DNA of 64,000 bases from Hoeflea ulvae (GTDB lineage Bacteria > Pseudomonadota > Alphaproteobacteria > Rhizobiales > Rhizobiaceae): NCBI RefSeq assembly GCF_026619435.1, contig NZ_JAOVZQ010000001.1, positions 3,107,501 through 3,171,500 on the forward strand. The letters run 5' to 3'. Made by a program: the position numbers and the translations under genes. A model generated the notes under the pieces. The model was not told the DNA's origin. It ran no database searches and saw nothing but the letters and a program-made list of their open reading frames with translations. This document shows positions 44,498 to 55,307 of this stretch, one piece after another. Positions within the stretch are counted from its first letter, which is position 1; every line of letters begins with the position of its first letter.

Positions 44498-45762
44498 GGT
44501 TCGCAAGCCACTGTTCGACAAGGGATTCCAGCGCCTCGACCAGATCCTCGTTTTCGAGTTCCTCAATCAGTTCGTCGACAAAACCATTGACCAGCAAGCC
44601 GCGGGCCGACTTCTCGGTGATGCCGCGCGCCATCAGGTAGAACAGGTGGGTGTCATCGATGTCGATCACCGTGGCGCCATGGGCGCAGATCACGTCGTCG
44701 GCAAAGATCTCGAGTTCGGGCTTGGCCGCGAATTCGCCATCGTCGGACAGCAGCAGCGTGTTGCAGGCCATCTGCGCATCGGTCTTCTGCGCTTCCTGCG
44801 CCACCCGGATCTGGCCACTGGAAGACGCCGCGGGCGCGGTCGAGCACCACGTTGCGGACAATCTCGCTGGAGGTGGTGTTGGGCACGGCATGACCAAGCG
44901 TCATCGTGACATCGGTGTGGCTCTCGCCTGCCAGCAGATTGACGCAGCGCAGGTCGAAATGCGAGCCCTCGCCGGCCACGTCTACATGCAGCTCCTGCCG
45001 CACCAGCTTGCCGCCGGCATTGATGACATAGACCTTCAGCGTCGCATCGGCACCGAGCCGCGCGGTGAGCTGGCCCAGATGCTGATCTTCAACGCCGCGG
45101 CCCTGCAGGATGATCCAGCTCACCTCGGCGCCGTCGGCGAGGTCAAGCGCGGAAATCGACGTCGACAATCCGGTTTCGGCTTCATCGCCGAGATGGCGTT
45201 CGATCACCATCGCCTTGGATTTGGCGCCGAAATTCGCCACGAAGCGGTTGTGCACCTGTCCGCTGGATTGAACCGACTGCAGCTCGATGATGTCCTCGAT
45301 CTGAGCTTCGGCGGCAACACTGAAGCTGTAGCCGTCGCCGACAAAGGCGCCGTTGAGCTGACCGATCAGATCATCCGATCCGCGTGCGGCAAGCTGGCCG
45401 GCAGCCTCGCCCGAGGTCAGCAGCGCGTTGAAACGCTCGAGCCGGACACCTTCAGGCATGGACACGTCGGCGCCGCGGCCCTGCACCATCGGCAGCACCA
45501 CGCTGCCCCACAACAACGGATCGACCCGCTTGGCCTTGCCTGTCGAGCGCCCGGGAACGCTGCGCAACAGGTTGCGCAGATCGGTGTAATGCCAGCTCTC
45601 GATGCGCCGGGTCGGAAGACCCGCATCCGCAACGGCGCCGAGCAGCTTGTCGCGGGCGGCTGTCACCGGCGCGTCGCCGGGCAACTGGCCGGTCATCTCG
45701 GCGAAACTGTCCAGAATTGCCTGTTCTGCTGCTGTACGTGGCGGCTTTGTCTGCATGTCCAT
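44490..45762 (-). CDS. sufD: Fe-S cluster assembly protein SufD (one frameshift)
   Basis: Removing one base near 44816 (CAG-T-GGC read as CAG-GGC) gives 423 residues. SufD pairs with SufB and SufC in the scaffold complex. Visible are RRIESWHYTDLRNLLR (about 50-65) and, after the shift, QIRVAQEAQKTDAQMACNTLLLSDDGEFAAKPELEIFADDVICAHGATV, the conserved C-terminal SufBD core. GGAGA precedes the ATG. The end overlaps sufS (ATGGCTGA). Because sufD is usually essential, the shift is probably a sequence error. Confidence 0.9.
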
Positions 45763-45805
45763 GCCTGTCTCTCCTGGCCTTTCGGCCCGTCCGTTCAGCG
45801 TCGCT

Positions 45806-46561
45806 TCAAGCGGCGGCTTCAATGATGCCGGTGTAGCCATTGGCTTCCAGATCGTGCGCCAGATCCTTGCCACCGGATTTGATCACCTGACCCTGATACA
45901 GCACGTGCACGCTGTCGGGCACGATGTATTCGAGCAGGCGCTGATAGTGGGTGATGACGATGACTGCGCGGTCCGGAGACCGCAACGCGTTTACGCCGTC
46001 GGAAACGATCTTCAGCGCGTCGATGTCGAGGCCGGAATCGGTCTCGTCGAGCACGCAAAGCTGCGGCGCCAGCAATTTCATCTGCAGGATTTCGGCGCGC
46101 TTCTTCTCGCCGCCGGAAAACCCGACATTGAGCGGGCGCTTGAGCATGTCCGGATTGATCTGCAGGCTGGCTGCGGCTTCCTTGACCAGCTTGATGAAAT
46201 CAGGGGTTTTCAATTCGTCCTCGCCGCGCGCCTTGCGCTGCTCGTTCATCGCCACCTTGAGGAACTGCATGGTGGCCACGCCGGGGATTTCCACCGGATA
46301 CTGGAAGGCTAGGAAGATGCCCTTGGCGGCGCGCTCGGATGGATCCAGCTCCAGAATGCTCTCGCCATTGTACAAAATGTCGCCTTCGGTGACTTCATAG
46401 TCCTTCCGGCCTGCAAGAATATAGGACAGGGTGGATTTGCCCGATCCGTTGGGGCCCATGATGGCCGCCACTTCGCCGGCCTTGACCGTCAGATTGAGCC
46501 CGCGAATGATCTCGGTGCCGTCCTCGGCGATCCGGGCGTGAAGGTTCTTGATTTCTAGCAT
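45806..46561 (-). CDS. sufC: Fe-S cluster assembly ATPase SufC
   Basis: 251 residues. ABC ATPase with Walker A GPNGSGKST (about 35-43), signature FSGGEKKRAEILQM (about 149-162), Walker B LCVLDETDSGLD (about 168-179) and switch His ITHYQRLLEYI. It powers SufBCD. The start is the ATG of MLEIKNLHAR; a TTG five codons earlier is in frame. It is followed by sufD after 43 bases. Confidence 0.96.
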   Translation of the reverse strand: MLEIKNLHARIAEDGTEIIRGLNLTVKAGEVAAIMGPNGSGKSTLSYILAGRKDYEVTEGDILYNGESILELDPSERAAKGIFLAFQYPVEIPGVATMQFLKVAMNEQRKARGEDELKTPDFIKLVKEAAASLQINPDMLKRPLNVGFSGGEKKRAEILQMKLLAPQLCVLDETDSGLDIDALKIVSDGVNALRSPDRAVIVITHYQRLLEYIVPDSVHVLYQGQVIKSGGKDLAHDLEANGYTGIIEAAA

Positions 46562-46630
46562 GTCGTTGTTTCCCAACTCGTATTCAATTCAGATATCTGC
46601 CTGCGCTCATTCGGGGCGGCAGAGTTCGTG

Positions 46631-46801
46631 TCACAGTCCCGTCAGGCCTCTTAGCAGCGGCAGCACGGTGGCTGCCACAATCCCGACAACGGCGCCGATC
46701 GAGATCCGCACCAGCCTGCCGCCAAAACTCGGGGCAAGCGCCGATAAAATGCCGCAAATGACGGCGTACCAGGCAATCGCGGTTGCATCGATACTCATCA
46801 T
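46631..46801 (-). CDS. Small two-helix membrane protein between sufB and sufC
   Basis: A 56-residue protein too short for usual ORF listing: MMSIDATAIAWYAVICGILS, then ALAPSFGGRLVRISIGAVVG and a second helix IVAATVLPLL with RGLTGL at the end. AGGGGTGAG directly upstream is a strong ribosome-binding site. A similar small gene sits in this slot in other rhizobial suf operons as I recall. Function unknown; the position implies a link to Fe-S assembly. Confidence 0.7.
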   Translation of the reverse strand: MMSIDATAIAWYAVICGILSALAPSFGGRLVRISIGAVVGIVAATVLPLLRGLTGL

Positions 46802-46951
46802 CTCACCCCTGTTGATCCAGCTACCGGTTCAGTCGTCGTCGTTCGGCTAACCCTGCAAACGCCGCGCGATATAGCCTCCAGAAGATCGTCAATCGAGCCG
46901 CCCTACACCAGATCCTCGGGACAGGCCCGAGGATGACGGGTGAGAGCAACA

Positions 46952-48421
46952 TCAGCCCACGGAGCCTTCCAGCGAAATCCCGATCAGCTTCTGGGCTTCC
47001 ACCGCAAATTCCATCGGCAGTTCCTGGATCACTTCACGCACAAAGCCGTTGACGATCAGCGCGATGGCTTCTTCCTCGGGAATGCCGCGGGCCAGGCAGT
47101 AAAACAGCTGGTCCTCGGAAATCTTCGAAGTCGTCGCCTCATGCTCGAACTGCGCCGTCGAGTTCTTCGCCTCGATGTAAGGCACCGTATGCGCACCGCA
47201 CTCATTGCCGATCAGCAAGCTGTCGCACTGGGTGAAATTGCGCGCATTCGACGCCTTGCGGTGGGCCGAAACCTGGCCGCGATAGGTATTGGACGAATGC
47301 CCGGCGGAAATCCCCTTGGAGATGATCCGGCTCGAGGTGTTCTTGCCCAGATGGATCATCTTGGTGCCGGAATCGATCTGCTGATAGCCGTTCGACACCG
47401 CAATCGAATAGAACTCGCCGCGCGAACCGTCGCCGCGCAGGATGCAGGACGGGTATTTCCAGGTGATCGCCGAACCGGTCTCGACCTGGGTCCAGGAGAT
47501 CTTGGAGTTCTTGCCACGGCAATCGCCGCGCTTGGTGACGAAATTGTAGATCCCGCCCTTGCCGTCCTTGTCGCCCGGATACCAGTTCTGAACCGTCGAG
47601 TACTTGATCTCGGCGTCATCCATGGCGATCAGTTCGACGACCGCGGCATGCAGCTGGTTCTCGTCGCGCTGCGGCGCCGTGCAACCTTCGAGATAGGACA
47701 CATAGGCGCCCTCTTCCGCGATGATCAGCGTGCGTTCGAACTGGCCGGTGTTCTTCTCGTTGATGCGGAAATAGGTCGACAGCTCCATCGGGCAGCGAAC
47801 GCCCTTGGGCACATAGACGAAGGATCCGTCGGTAAACACCGCCGCGTTGAGCGTGGCGTAATAATTGTCGGTGACCGGAACCACGGTGCCGAGATGTTTC
47901 TGCACCAGTTCGGGATATTCGCGCATGGCTTCCGAGATCGACATGAAGATCACGCCGGCCTGGGAAAGCTCTTTCTTAAAGGTGGTGACGACCGAGACCG
48001 AATCGAACACCGCATCGACGGCGATCTTCGACTGCTGCACGCCGGCGAGGATTTCCTGCTCGCGCAGCGGAATGCCGAGTTTTTCGTAGACCCGCAGCAA
48101 TTCCGGATCGACGTCATCAATTGAGGTCGGACCAGCGGTGCTCTTTGGCGCCGAATAATAATGGATGTCCTGGAAGTCGATCTTCGGATAGTCGACCCGG
48201 GCCCAGCTCGGCTCTTCCATGGTCAGCCAGCGCTTGAACGCGTCCAGACGCCATTCCAGCATCCATTCGGGCTCGTTCTTCTTGGCCGAGATCATGCGGA
48301 TCGTGTCTTCGGTCAGGCCCTTTGGCGCCGTATCGCTTTCGATGACGGTCTCAAAACCATACTTGTACTGATCCACGTCAATCTGACGGACCTGATCGAT
48401 GGTCTCCTGCACTGCAGGCAT
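46952..48421 (-). CDS. sufB: Fe-S cluster assembly scaffold SufB
   Basis: 489 residues, normal length. [49 protein letters not shown] (about 200-250), [22 protein letters not shown], and the C-terminal [37 protein letters not shown] with conserved Cys, Glu and His for cluster assembly. The ATG has GGAGA 5 bases upstream; a TTG four codons earlier is in frame. First canonical suf gene after the IscS-type desulfurase. Confidence 0.97.
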   Translation of the reverse strand: MPAVQETIDQVRQIDVDQYKYGFETVIESDTAPKGLTEDTIRMISAKKNEPEWMLEWRLDAFKRWLTMEEPSWARVDYPKIDFQDIHYYSAPKSTAGPTSIDDVDPELLRVYEKLGIPLREQEILAGVQQSKIAVDAVFDSVSVVTTFKKELSQAGVIFMSISEAMREYPELVQKHLGTVVPVTDNYYATLNAAVFTDGSFVYVPKGVRCPMELSTYFRINEKNTGQFERTLIIAEEGAYVSYLEGCTAPQRDENQLHAAVVELIAMDDAEIKYSTVQNWYPGDKDGKGGIYNFVTKRGDCRGKNSKISWTQVETGSAITWKYPSCILRGDGSRGEFYSIAVSNGYQQIDSGTKMIHLGKNTSSRIISKGISAGHSSNTYRGQVSAHRKASNARNFTQCDSLLIGNECGAHTVPYIEAKNSTAQFEHEATTSKISEDQLFYCLARGIPEEEAIALIVNGFVREVIQELPMEFAVEAQKLIGISLEGSVG

Positions 48422-48576
48422 GGCGCTCTCCAATCTTGCCGGGTCAAGGCCGGCAGCTTGCTAACGTCGAATGATGTGCCCCTTTGGGCTTCATCACTAT
48501 GTAAGGCGGGACGACTGTCTTCGCCATGTCATTCGCAAAATTTCTCGCATTTGCGAACGGTATTCGTGTCAGACCC

Positions 48577-49749
48577 TCACGCGGCGGTCTGTGTCGCCTT
48601 GCGGGCCAGCCGCCGGGCATTGATGGTGCCAAACACATCGAGAAATCTCTCGATGTCCTCGATGGTGTGGGCGTGTCCCAGGCTGACCCGGATTGCTCCG
48701 AGATCGGCATCGGCGCCCATGGCCTTGAGCACGTGGCTCTCGCCGATCTTGCCCGACGAACAGGCCGAGCCGGCAGACACCGCCACGCCTTCCATGTCGA
48801 AGGCGATCTGTGCGGTTTCGGCCTTCAGGCCGGGCAGTGAAAAGAAGCTGGTATTGGCGAGCCGTTCGGCAATGGCGCCATGCAGGATCACATCCGGCGC
48901 CAGGTCGCGCATCCCGGCTTCCATGCCGTCGCGCATCGTCGCCACCGCGGCGATATCGGCAAGGCCATCCGCCGCAATCCCGGCTGCAGCACAGACACCG
49001 GCAAGGCCGGTCAGATTCTCGGTGCCGCCGCGATGGCCCTTTTCCTGGCCGCCGCCGCGCAACAGCGGTGCGGGCATCAGGGTTTCGCCGGCGCTGACAA
49101 GCGCGCCCACGCCCTTGGGACCGCCCATCTTGTGGCCTGAAAGGATCAGGAAATCGGCACCCAGCTCATCAAGCGAGAGCGACAGCCGCCCGGCGCCCTG
49201 CACCGCGTCGACCACCATGAGCCCGTGATGCGCCTTGACCCTGTCGGCTGCGACCCGCACCGGCTGGATCACGCCGGTCTCGTTGTTGGCAAGCTGCAGC
49301 GCCAGCATCACCTGACCGGTGGACGGGTCATGGGCGGCAAGGGCTGCATCCAGCGCGTCAAGATCAAGCCGTCCGGCGGTATCGACCGGAAGGACGCTCA
49401 GCTGGTCGGCACCAAAGCGGCCGCCAGCCAGGACAGCGGGATGCTCGACTGCGCTGACCAGCAAGCGCGACACCCGCACGGCCGACCGGCCCATGCGGAA
49501 ATCCGGCGTCAGAACGTGGTTGGCAGCTTCGGTGGCGCCCGAACAGAAGGTGACCTGGGCGGCGGTAACCTGGCACAGCCGGGCGACGGCTTCGCGCGCA
49601 CGCGAGACCACCGCGCGGGCCTGACGCCCTTCCGCGTGAACCGAAGACGGGTTTCCAGGCAGCGCCATCGCCTCAAGCATCGCCTCGCGCGCGGCTGGCA
49701 ATAGCGGCGCGGTTGCGTTGTAATCGAGATAGAGGCGCCCGTCCGCCAT
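48577..49749 (-). CDS. Cysteine desulfurase, IscS/NifS type
   Basis: 390 residues. Class V aminotransferase: YLDYNATAPLLPAAREAM (about 6-23), CSGATEAANHVL, LQLANNETGVIQPV, the PLP Lys in LSGHKMGGPKGVGAL, GGGQEKGHRGGTENL and the catalytic Cys in SAGSACSSGKIGESHVLKAMG. It supplies sulfur for the suf machinery next door; rhizobia keep both this group-I enzyme and SufS. The start has GAGGGT 5 bases upstream. It is the first gene of the operon, behind an Irr-type operator. Confidence 0.93.
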   Translation of the reverse strand: MADGRLYLDYNATAPLLPAAREAMLEAMALPGNPSSVHAEGRQARAVVSRAREAVARLCQVTAAQVTFCSGATEAANHVLTPDFRMGRSAVRVSRLLVSAVEHPAVLAGGRFGADQLSVLPVDTAGRLDLDALDAALAAHDPSTGQVMLALQLANNETGVIQPVRVAADRVKAHHGLMVVDAVQGAGRLSLSLDELGADFLILSGHKMGGPKGVGALVSAGETLMPAPLLRGGGQEKGHRGGTENLTGLAGVCAAAGIAADGLADIAAVATMRDGMEAGMRDLAPDVILHGAIAERLANTSFFSLPGLKAETAQIAFDMEGVAVSAGSACSSGKIGESHVLKAMGADADLGAIRVSLGHAHTIEDIERFLDVFGTINARRLARKATQTAA

Positions 49750-49859
49750 GATACCCTCAACCTGTTGATCGTGGCGTCCTGACGTGACGGACGCATTTTT
49801 CTTGAATTTTCGGTGTCCGATGCCGTAAGACACATCAACTTTCAGCGAACCCGCTGCAG

Positions 49860-49876
49860 TTTCGAACGATTCTAAA
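49860..49876 (-). promoter_or_regulatory. Irr-type iron control element (ICE) upstream of the suf operon
   Basis: TTTCGAA-CGA-TTCTAAA matches the TTTAGAA-N3-TTCTAAA element bound by Irr in Rhizobiales with one mismatch. It is 111 bases ahead of the first suf-cluster gene, in the divergent gap with the hydrolase. Confidence 0.6.
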
Positions 49877-49995
49877 CTAGGTTCTAAGGAGCCGCCCCGC
49901 CGTCGTCAAGGGCGCGGATGCGATATCCAACCGCCTGCCAGTGTCCCGGAAACGAATGACACGCCGCGCGAACCCAGCCCATGCATGGAGTACCA

Positions 49996-50673
49996 ATGCC
50001 TGAAGTCATTTTCAATGGACCCGCCGGACGTCTTGAAGGCCGCTACCAGCCCGGCAAGGAAAAGAACGCGCCGATCGCCATCATCCTGCACCCGCATCCG
50101 CAGTTCGGCGGCACGATGAACAACCAGATCGTCTACCAGCTGTTCTACATGTTCCAGCAGCGTGGCTTCACCACGCTCCGCTTCAACTTCCGCTCGATCG
50201 GCCGCAGCCAGGGCGATTTCGACCACGGCTCGGGCGAGCTCTCCGATGCCGCAGGCGCGCTGGACTGGGTGCAGAGCCTGCATCCGGACTCAAAAAGCTG
50301 CTGGGTTGCCGGCTATTCCTTCGGCGCCTGGATCGGCATGCAGCTGTTGATGCGGCGGCCGGAAATCGAGGGCTTCTTCTCGATCGCGCCGCAGCCCAAC
50401 ACCTATGACTTCTCGTTCCTGGCCCCCTGCCCCTCGTCCGGCCTGATCATCCACGGCGATGCCGACCGGGTGGCGCCTGAAAAGGACGTCAACGGCCTGG
50501 TCGAAAAGCTCAAGCTGCAAAAGGGCATTCTGATCACCCAGAAGACCATGCCCGGTGCCAACCATTTCTTCACCGGACAGGTCGATGAGCTGATGGCAGA
50601 ATGCGAAGACTATCTCGACCGCCGCCTCGCCGGCGAACTGGTGCCGGAGACAACAGCCAAGCGCCTGCGCTAG
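49996..50673 (+). CDS. Alpha/beta hydrolase (COG2945-like)
   Basis: 225 residues. ILHPHPQFGGTMNN near the start, the nucleophile elbow GYSFGAWIG (about 105-113, Ser), an acidic residue in IHGDADRVAP and the His in GANHFFTG. This compact family has no assigned substrate. The start matches the family MPEVIFNGPAGRLEG; a 5-codon longer version is possible. A strong terminator follows. Confidence 0.88.
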   Translation: MPEVIFNGPAGRLEGRYQPGKEKNAPIAIILHPHPQFGGTMNNQIVYQLFYMFQQRGFTTLRFNFRSIGRSQGDFDHGSGELSDAAGALDWVQSLHPDSKSCWVAGYSFGAWIGMQLLMRRPEIEGFFSIAPQPNTYDFSFLAPCPSSGLIIHGDADRVAPEKDVNGLVEKLKLQKGILITQKTMPGANHFFTGQVDELMAECEDYLDRRLAGELVPETTAKRLR

Positions 50674-50702
50674 GCGACGTCACTCAAGGCAGACTACGAG
50701 AG

Positions 50703-50732
50703 CACGGCGGAGAATATCCGCCGTGTTTTTTT
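50703..50732 (+). terminator. Rho-independent terminator
   Basis: CACGGCGGA (50703-50711) and TCCGCCGTG (50717-50725) form a perfect 9-bp stem with a GAATA loop, followed by T7. It terminates the hydrolase gene. Confidence 0.92.
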
Positions 50733-50877
50733 GTGCTTCACACGTCAGAACCGGAGAAAATCGCCTTCACATTACCCATAGCGGTAATTGGCACGCACCG
50801 GATAACGGGCTCTAATGGTGCCCGGACACCAAATGCCATGCTCCTGTGGCCGTTTGGTTCTATGGAGGACACTCGTC

Positions 50878-51633
50878 ATGCCAAGGTCTCTGGTTCTGCA
50901 GCTGATTGCACTGATCATGCTGGTCTCATCCCCCCATGCATCCGTTGCGGCAGAAAGCTTCGGGCCACTGAACGGCCAGAGCTTCGGCGCGGGCGACAAG
51001 CTTGTGGTGGTCTTCCTGCATGGTGACGTGTCGAGGGGCGGGCCGGCAAACTACCATGAAGCGCTGATGAAAGTCGTGGCGGCTCGAGCCAAGGGCAGCA
51101 CCGCCATTGCCCTGTTGAGGCCGGGCTATGAAAACGGTCAGGGGCTCAAAAGCCCGGGCACCAACCATGACAGGCGAGACCAGTATACCCGGAAAAACAA
51201 TGATCTGGTCGCGCAGACGCTGCAATCCATTCGGGATTCATATCCTGACGCCAAGCTCATTGTCGCGGGCCATTCCGGCGGCGCAGCGCAACTGGGCGCC
51301 ATCATCGGCCGCTATCCCGGCCTGGTCGACACGGCACTCCTGGTCGCCTGCCCGTGTGACATCAGGAAATGGAGAGCCAAACACCGCCCCTTCCCGCGAT
51401 CCGAAAAGGAATCCGCCATCAAGTTCGCCGGCAAGATCAGCCCGGAAACCCGGCTCATCGCCATGACCGGCGAAGCCGACAAGGTGACTTGGCCGGCCCT
51501 GGCCGAGGCCTATGTCGCAAAAGCGCGGAAAAACGGAGTGGATGCCACATTCATGCAGGTTTCCGGTGCCGGTCACTGGGACCGACAACTGGAAGGAACT
51601 TTCTTGCGGGTACTGCTCAAGGAAACCAGATAA
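50878..51633 (+). CDS. Exported alpha/beta hydrolase-like protein
   Basis: 251 residues. A signal peptide (about 1-26, LVLQLIALIMLVSSPHASVAAE) precedes a hydrolase fold with VVVFLHGDVSRGG (oxyanion region), the elbow AGHSGGAAQLG (Ser about 148), and AMTGEADKVTW and GAGHWDRQ carrying the likely Asp and His. GGAGG 8 bases upstream fixes the ATG. Substrate unknown; periplasmic. Confidence 0.82.
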   Translation: MPRSLVLQLIALIMLVSSPHASVAAESFGPLNGQSFGAGDKLVVVFLHGDVSRGGPANYHEALMKVVAARAKGSTAIALLRPGYENGQGLKSPGTNHDRRDQYTRKNNDLVAQTLQSIRDSYPDAKLIVAGHSGGAAQLGAIIGRYPGLVDTALLVACPCDIRKWRAKHRPFPRSEKESAIKFAGKISPETRLIAMTGEADKVTWPALAEAYVAKARKNGVDATFMQVSGAGHWDRQLEGTFLRVLLKETR

Positions 51634-51701
51634 CCCAATCGTTCAGCCAAGCTGGACTTCCGCACGCTTGCAAACCCGGCCGGCCCGCCACCAACCCGCC
51701 A

Positions 51702-52406
51702 TTAGGTGAGCTCAACCACCAGCCCGTCCTGCAGCGTCACGCGGCGGTCCATCAGGCTGGCAAGATCATGGTTGTGGGTGGCGATCACAGCCGACAGGCC
51801 TGATTCTCGCACCAGCGCGTCAAGCGCCTCGAACACATAGCCGGCAGTTTCGGGGTCGAGATTGCCGGTGGGTTCATCGGCAAACAGGATCAGCGGCGCA
51901 TTGGCCACGGCGCGGGCGATGGCGACGCGCTGCTGCTCGCCGCCCGAGAGTTCCGACGGGCGGTGACCGGCGCGGTGGCCGATGCGCATATAGTCGAGCA
52001 GTTGCGCGGCGCGCTCGCTGGCTTCGGCCTTGGGCAGGCCGGTGATCAGCTGCGGCATCATGATGTTCTCAAGCGCCGTAAATTCCGGCAGCAGGTGATG
52101 GAACTGGTAGACAAAGCCGATCTCGGAGCGGCGGATTGCGGTCCGGCGCTCATCGGGCAAGTGCCCGCAGGCCTCGCCATTGATGATGATGTCGCCATCA
52201 TCAGGCCGCTCCAGCAGACCCGCCAGATGCAAAAGCGTTGACTTGCCGGTTCCCGAGGGAGCGACAAGCGCCACCGTCTCACCGGCGTCCAGCGTGAAAT
52301 TGGCGCCATTGAGGATCGAGATCTGGTTCTCGCCCTGCAGGAAATGGCGGCCGACATCGACCATCTGGAGAACCGGATGTCCCCCTTCGCGCGCCCCGTT
52401 ACTCAT
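51702..52406 (-). CDS. lolD: Lipoprotein-releasing ABC transporter ATPase LolD
   Basis: 234 residues. Walker [10 protein letters not shown] (about 49-57), [18 protein letters not shown] (Q-loop and the LolD-specific stretch), signature [14 protein letters not shown], Walker [14 protein letters not shown], and H-loop IATHNHDLA. It energises lipoprotein release from the inner membrane. It follows lolC by 11 bases. Confidence 0.95.
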   Translation of the reverse strand: MSNGAREGGHPVLQMVDVGRHFLQGENQISILNGANFTLDAGETVALVAPSGTGKSTLLHLAGLLERPDDGDIIINGEACGHLPDERRTAIRRSEIGFVYQFHHLLPEFTALENIMMPQLITGLPKAEASERAAQLLDYMRIGHRAGHRPSELSGGEQQRVAIARAVANAPLILFADEPTGNLDPETAGYVFEALDALVRESGLSAVIATHNHDLASLMDRRVTLQDGLVVELT

Positions 52407-52417
52407 ATCGCGCTCCG

Positions 52418-53719
52418 TTATTCATATCGCAGGGCCTGTACCGGATCGAGCTTGGAAGCGCGCCAGGACGGGATCAGGGTGGCAATGAAGGACAGGACCA
52501 GCGCCACCACCAGAACGATGATGGTTTCGCCCGAATCCATGTCGGCGGGCAACTGGCTGAGGAAATACAGTTCCGGATTGAACAGCGTCGTGCCGGACAG
52601 CCAGGAGAAAAACTGGCGGATGCGCTCGACATTGAGACACACGACCACGCCAAGCAGGAACCCCGCAATGGTGCCGGTGACGCCGATCGCAGCACCGGTC
52701 ATGAAGAATATCCGCATCACCGATCCAGAGGTCGCGCCCATGGTGCGCAGGATGGCGATGTCGCGGCCCTTGTCCTTGACCAGCATGATCAGTCCGGACA
52801 CGATGTTGAGTGCCGCCACCAGAATGATCAGCGTCAGGATCATGAACATCACATTGCGCTCGACCTGCAGCGCCGAGAAGAAGGTCTGGTTGCGTTGCCG
52901 CCAGTCGGTGATGAAGATCTGCCGCTCGGCCGCCGCCTCGATCAGCGGTCGCATGGTGTCGATCTCGTCGGGCTCGTCGACAAAGACCTCGATGGATTGC
53001 ACCAGCCCCTCGGAATTGAAATAGAGCTGCGCCTCCTCGAGCGGCATGTAGATGATCGAGGAATCATATTCGGACATGCCGACCTCGAAGATGGCCGAGA
53101 CCACGTAGCTTTTCACCCTCGGCGTCATGCCGAAGGGCGTCACGTCCCCTTCGGGTGCGACCAGGGTGATGCGGTCGCCCGCGCCCAGTCCGAGCGACTG
53201 CGCCATGCGCGAGCCGATCGCCACACCGTCGCCGGCCACGAAACCGAGCAGATCGCCGGAGCGGATATTGTCGGAAACGATTTTCATCGACTGGAAATCT
53301 TCGGCGCGAATGCCGCGCACCAGGGCTCCGGTGCCTGCCCCGCCGACGCCTGACGCAAGCGTCTGGCCTTCGACCAGCGGGATCGCCATCGTCACGCCCT
53401 TGACCGCCTTGAGCCGTTCGGCGAGCGATTCGTAATCCTCCAGCGGCCGGTCGATCGGCTGCACGATCATGTGGCCATTGATGCCCAGGATGCGGGTGAT
53501 CAGTTCGCCGCGAAACCCGTTCATCACCGCCATGACGATGATCAGCGTCGCGACGCCGAGCATGATTCCGACGAATGAAAAGCCAGCAATCACCGAAATG
53601 AAGGCTTCCTTGCGGCGCGAGCGCAAATAGCGCCACGCCACCATGCGCTCGAACGCAGAAAACGGCTTCGCCGACGGCGATGGCGTAATCGGCAGGTTGT
53701 CGACGTCCGTATCGGTCAT
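52418..53719 (-). CDS. lolC: Lipoprotein-releasing ABC transporter permease LolC/E
   Basis: 433 residues. An N-terminal helix ([46 protein letters not shown]) starts a ~200-residue periplasmic domain, with three C-terminal FtsX-type helices ([40 protein letters not shown]...). Alphaproteobacteria usually have this single hybrid permease instead of a LolC/LolE pair. It is in the conserved proS-lolC-lolD order. Confidence 0.93.
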   Translation of the reverse strand: MTDTDVDNLPITPSPSAKPFSAFERMVAWRYLRSRRKEAFISVIAGFSFVGIMLGVATLIIVMAVMNGFRGELITRILGINGHMIVQPIDRPLEDYESLAERLKAVKGVTMAIPLVEGQTLASGVGGAGTGALVRGIRAEDFQSMKIVSDNIRSGDLLGFVAGDGVAIGSRMAQSLGLGAGDRITLVAPEGDVTPFGMTPRVKSYVVSAIFEVGMSEYDSSIIYMPLEEAQLYFNSEGLVQSIEVFVDEPDEIDTMRPLIEAAAERQIFITDWRQRNQTFFSALQVERNVMFMILTLIILVAALNIVSGLIMLVKDKGRDIAILRTMGATSGSVMRIFFMTGAAIGVTGTIAGFLLGVVVCLNVERIRQFFSWLSGTTLFNPELYFLSQLPADMDSGETIIVLVVALVLSFIATLIPSWRASKLDPVQALRYE

Positions 53720-53748
53720 GCGCAAAATCCCTTTGGGCGGACTATCTG

Positions 53749-55091
53749 CTAGCGGGCTTGCGCGAGGCGGTTGATGGCCTCGTCGAGCGACAGGGTTTCG
53801 CGTTCACCGGTGGCGCGCACCTTGATCTCGACATTGCCCTCGGCCACCGAGCGCGGACCGGCAATCACCTGCAGCGGCAGGCCGATCAGGTCGGCCCCGG
53901 CGAATTTGGCGCCGGCGCGTTCATCGGTGTCATCGTAAAGCACTTCGAGCCCGGCATTTTCAAGTGCTGACTCGATCTTTTCGCAGGCTGCATCGCAACC
54001 CGCGTCACCCGGCTTCATGTTGATCAGCCCGACATCGAAGGGCGCCACGCCCTTGGGCCAGATGATGCCGTTTTCATCATGCGAGGCCTCGATGATGGCG
54101 CCCAGCAAGCGCGAAGGGCCAATGCCGTAGGAGCCCATCGAAACTGCATGCTGCTTGCCATCGGGCCCTTGAACAACAGCGTTCATCGGCTCGGAATATT
54201 TGGTGCCGAAATGGAAGATGTGGCCGACCTCGATGCCGCGGGCGGACACGCGGCTGTCTTCGCCAAGCCCGTCCCAGGCCTCGCGCGCCCAGTCTTCCTT
54301 GTCCATGATCTCGTCGGTGGCGGCAAAGGTGTTGTCCACTTGTCGACCACGGCGGCAACGGCCGCGGCATCGTCGTAATTCATGTCCGCGCCCGGCACCT
54401 CGAAGGCTTCGAAATCGCGGTGGCAGAACACCTGGGATTCGCCGGTTTCGGCCAGAACGATGAATTCATGGCTGAGGCTGCCGCCGATCGGGCCGGTGTC
54501 AGCGCGCATCGGGATCGACTTGAGACCACAGCGCTCAAAAGTGCGCAGATAGGACACGAACATCCGGTTGTAGGCTGCCTGCGACGCTTCGTAATCGAGG
54601 TCGAAGGAATAGGCGTCCTTCATCAGGAATTCGCGGCCGCGCATGACGCCGAAACGGGGCCGGCGCTCGTCGCGGAACTTCCACTGGATATGATAGAGGT
54701 TGAGCGGCAGGTCCTTGTACGACTTGACGTAGGACCGGAAGATGTCGGTGACCATCTCCTCATTGGTCGGCCCGTACAGCATCTCGCGGTCATTACGGTC
54801 ATTGATGCGCAGCATCTCCTGGCCGTAATCGTCGTAGCGCCCGCTCTCCTTCCACAGATCGGCAGGCTGAACGGTCGGCATCAGAATCTCGATGGCGCCA
54901 GCCCGGTTCTGCTCTTCACGGACGATGTTGCAGACCTTGTCGAGCACGCGCTTGCCCAGCGGCAGCCACGAATAGATCCCGGCGGATTGCTGCTTGATCA
55001 TGCCGGCACGCGCCATCAGGCGGTGGGAGACGATTTCCGCATCCTTGGGGTTTTCCTTCAGTATGGGCAAAAAATATCTGGACAGACGCAT
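53749..55091 (-). CDS. proS: Prolyl-tRNA synthetase (one frameshift)
   Basis: Adding one base near 54327-54345 gives 447 residues, the length of the short alphaproteobacterial ProS. Motif 1 ([20 protein letters not shown]), motif 2 ([25 protein letters not shown]) and motif 3 ([17 protein letters not shown]) of class II synthetases are present, with a C-terminal anticodon-binding domain. The editing insertion is missing, as normal in this group. Upstream in the operon come mce and DUF1467. An inactive proS would be lethal, so the shift is most likely a sequence error. Confidence 0.92.
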
Positions 55092-55273
55092 GGGATAATC
55101 CGGTTCGACAACAAGCCTTGGTGGCTGAATCAGGCAAATTGAGGGTTGACGTGCAAAGCGTTCTTATCCGCTTCGCCCTGCAAAGAAAACCCGTGGAAGC
55201 AGGTGTTGCGGGCCGGATCGGGCGGGCGAGCGCTTTTGTGCGGGCGGGCCTGCCTAAAAATGATATAAAACAG

Positions 55274-55302
55274 GTGACAAGCGCATTCGATTGCGGTAAA
55301 TA
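55274..55302 (+). promoter_or_regulatory. Promoter of the candidate sRNA
   Basis: GTGACA (55274-55279), 17 bases, TAAATA (55297-55302): a -35 one base from consensus with ideal spacing; the -10 is weaker. It points away from proS into a gap with no frame. Confidence 0.5.
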
Positions 55303-55307
55303 AAGCT

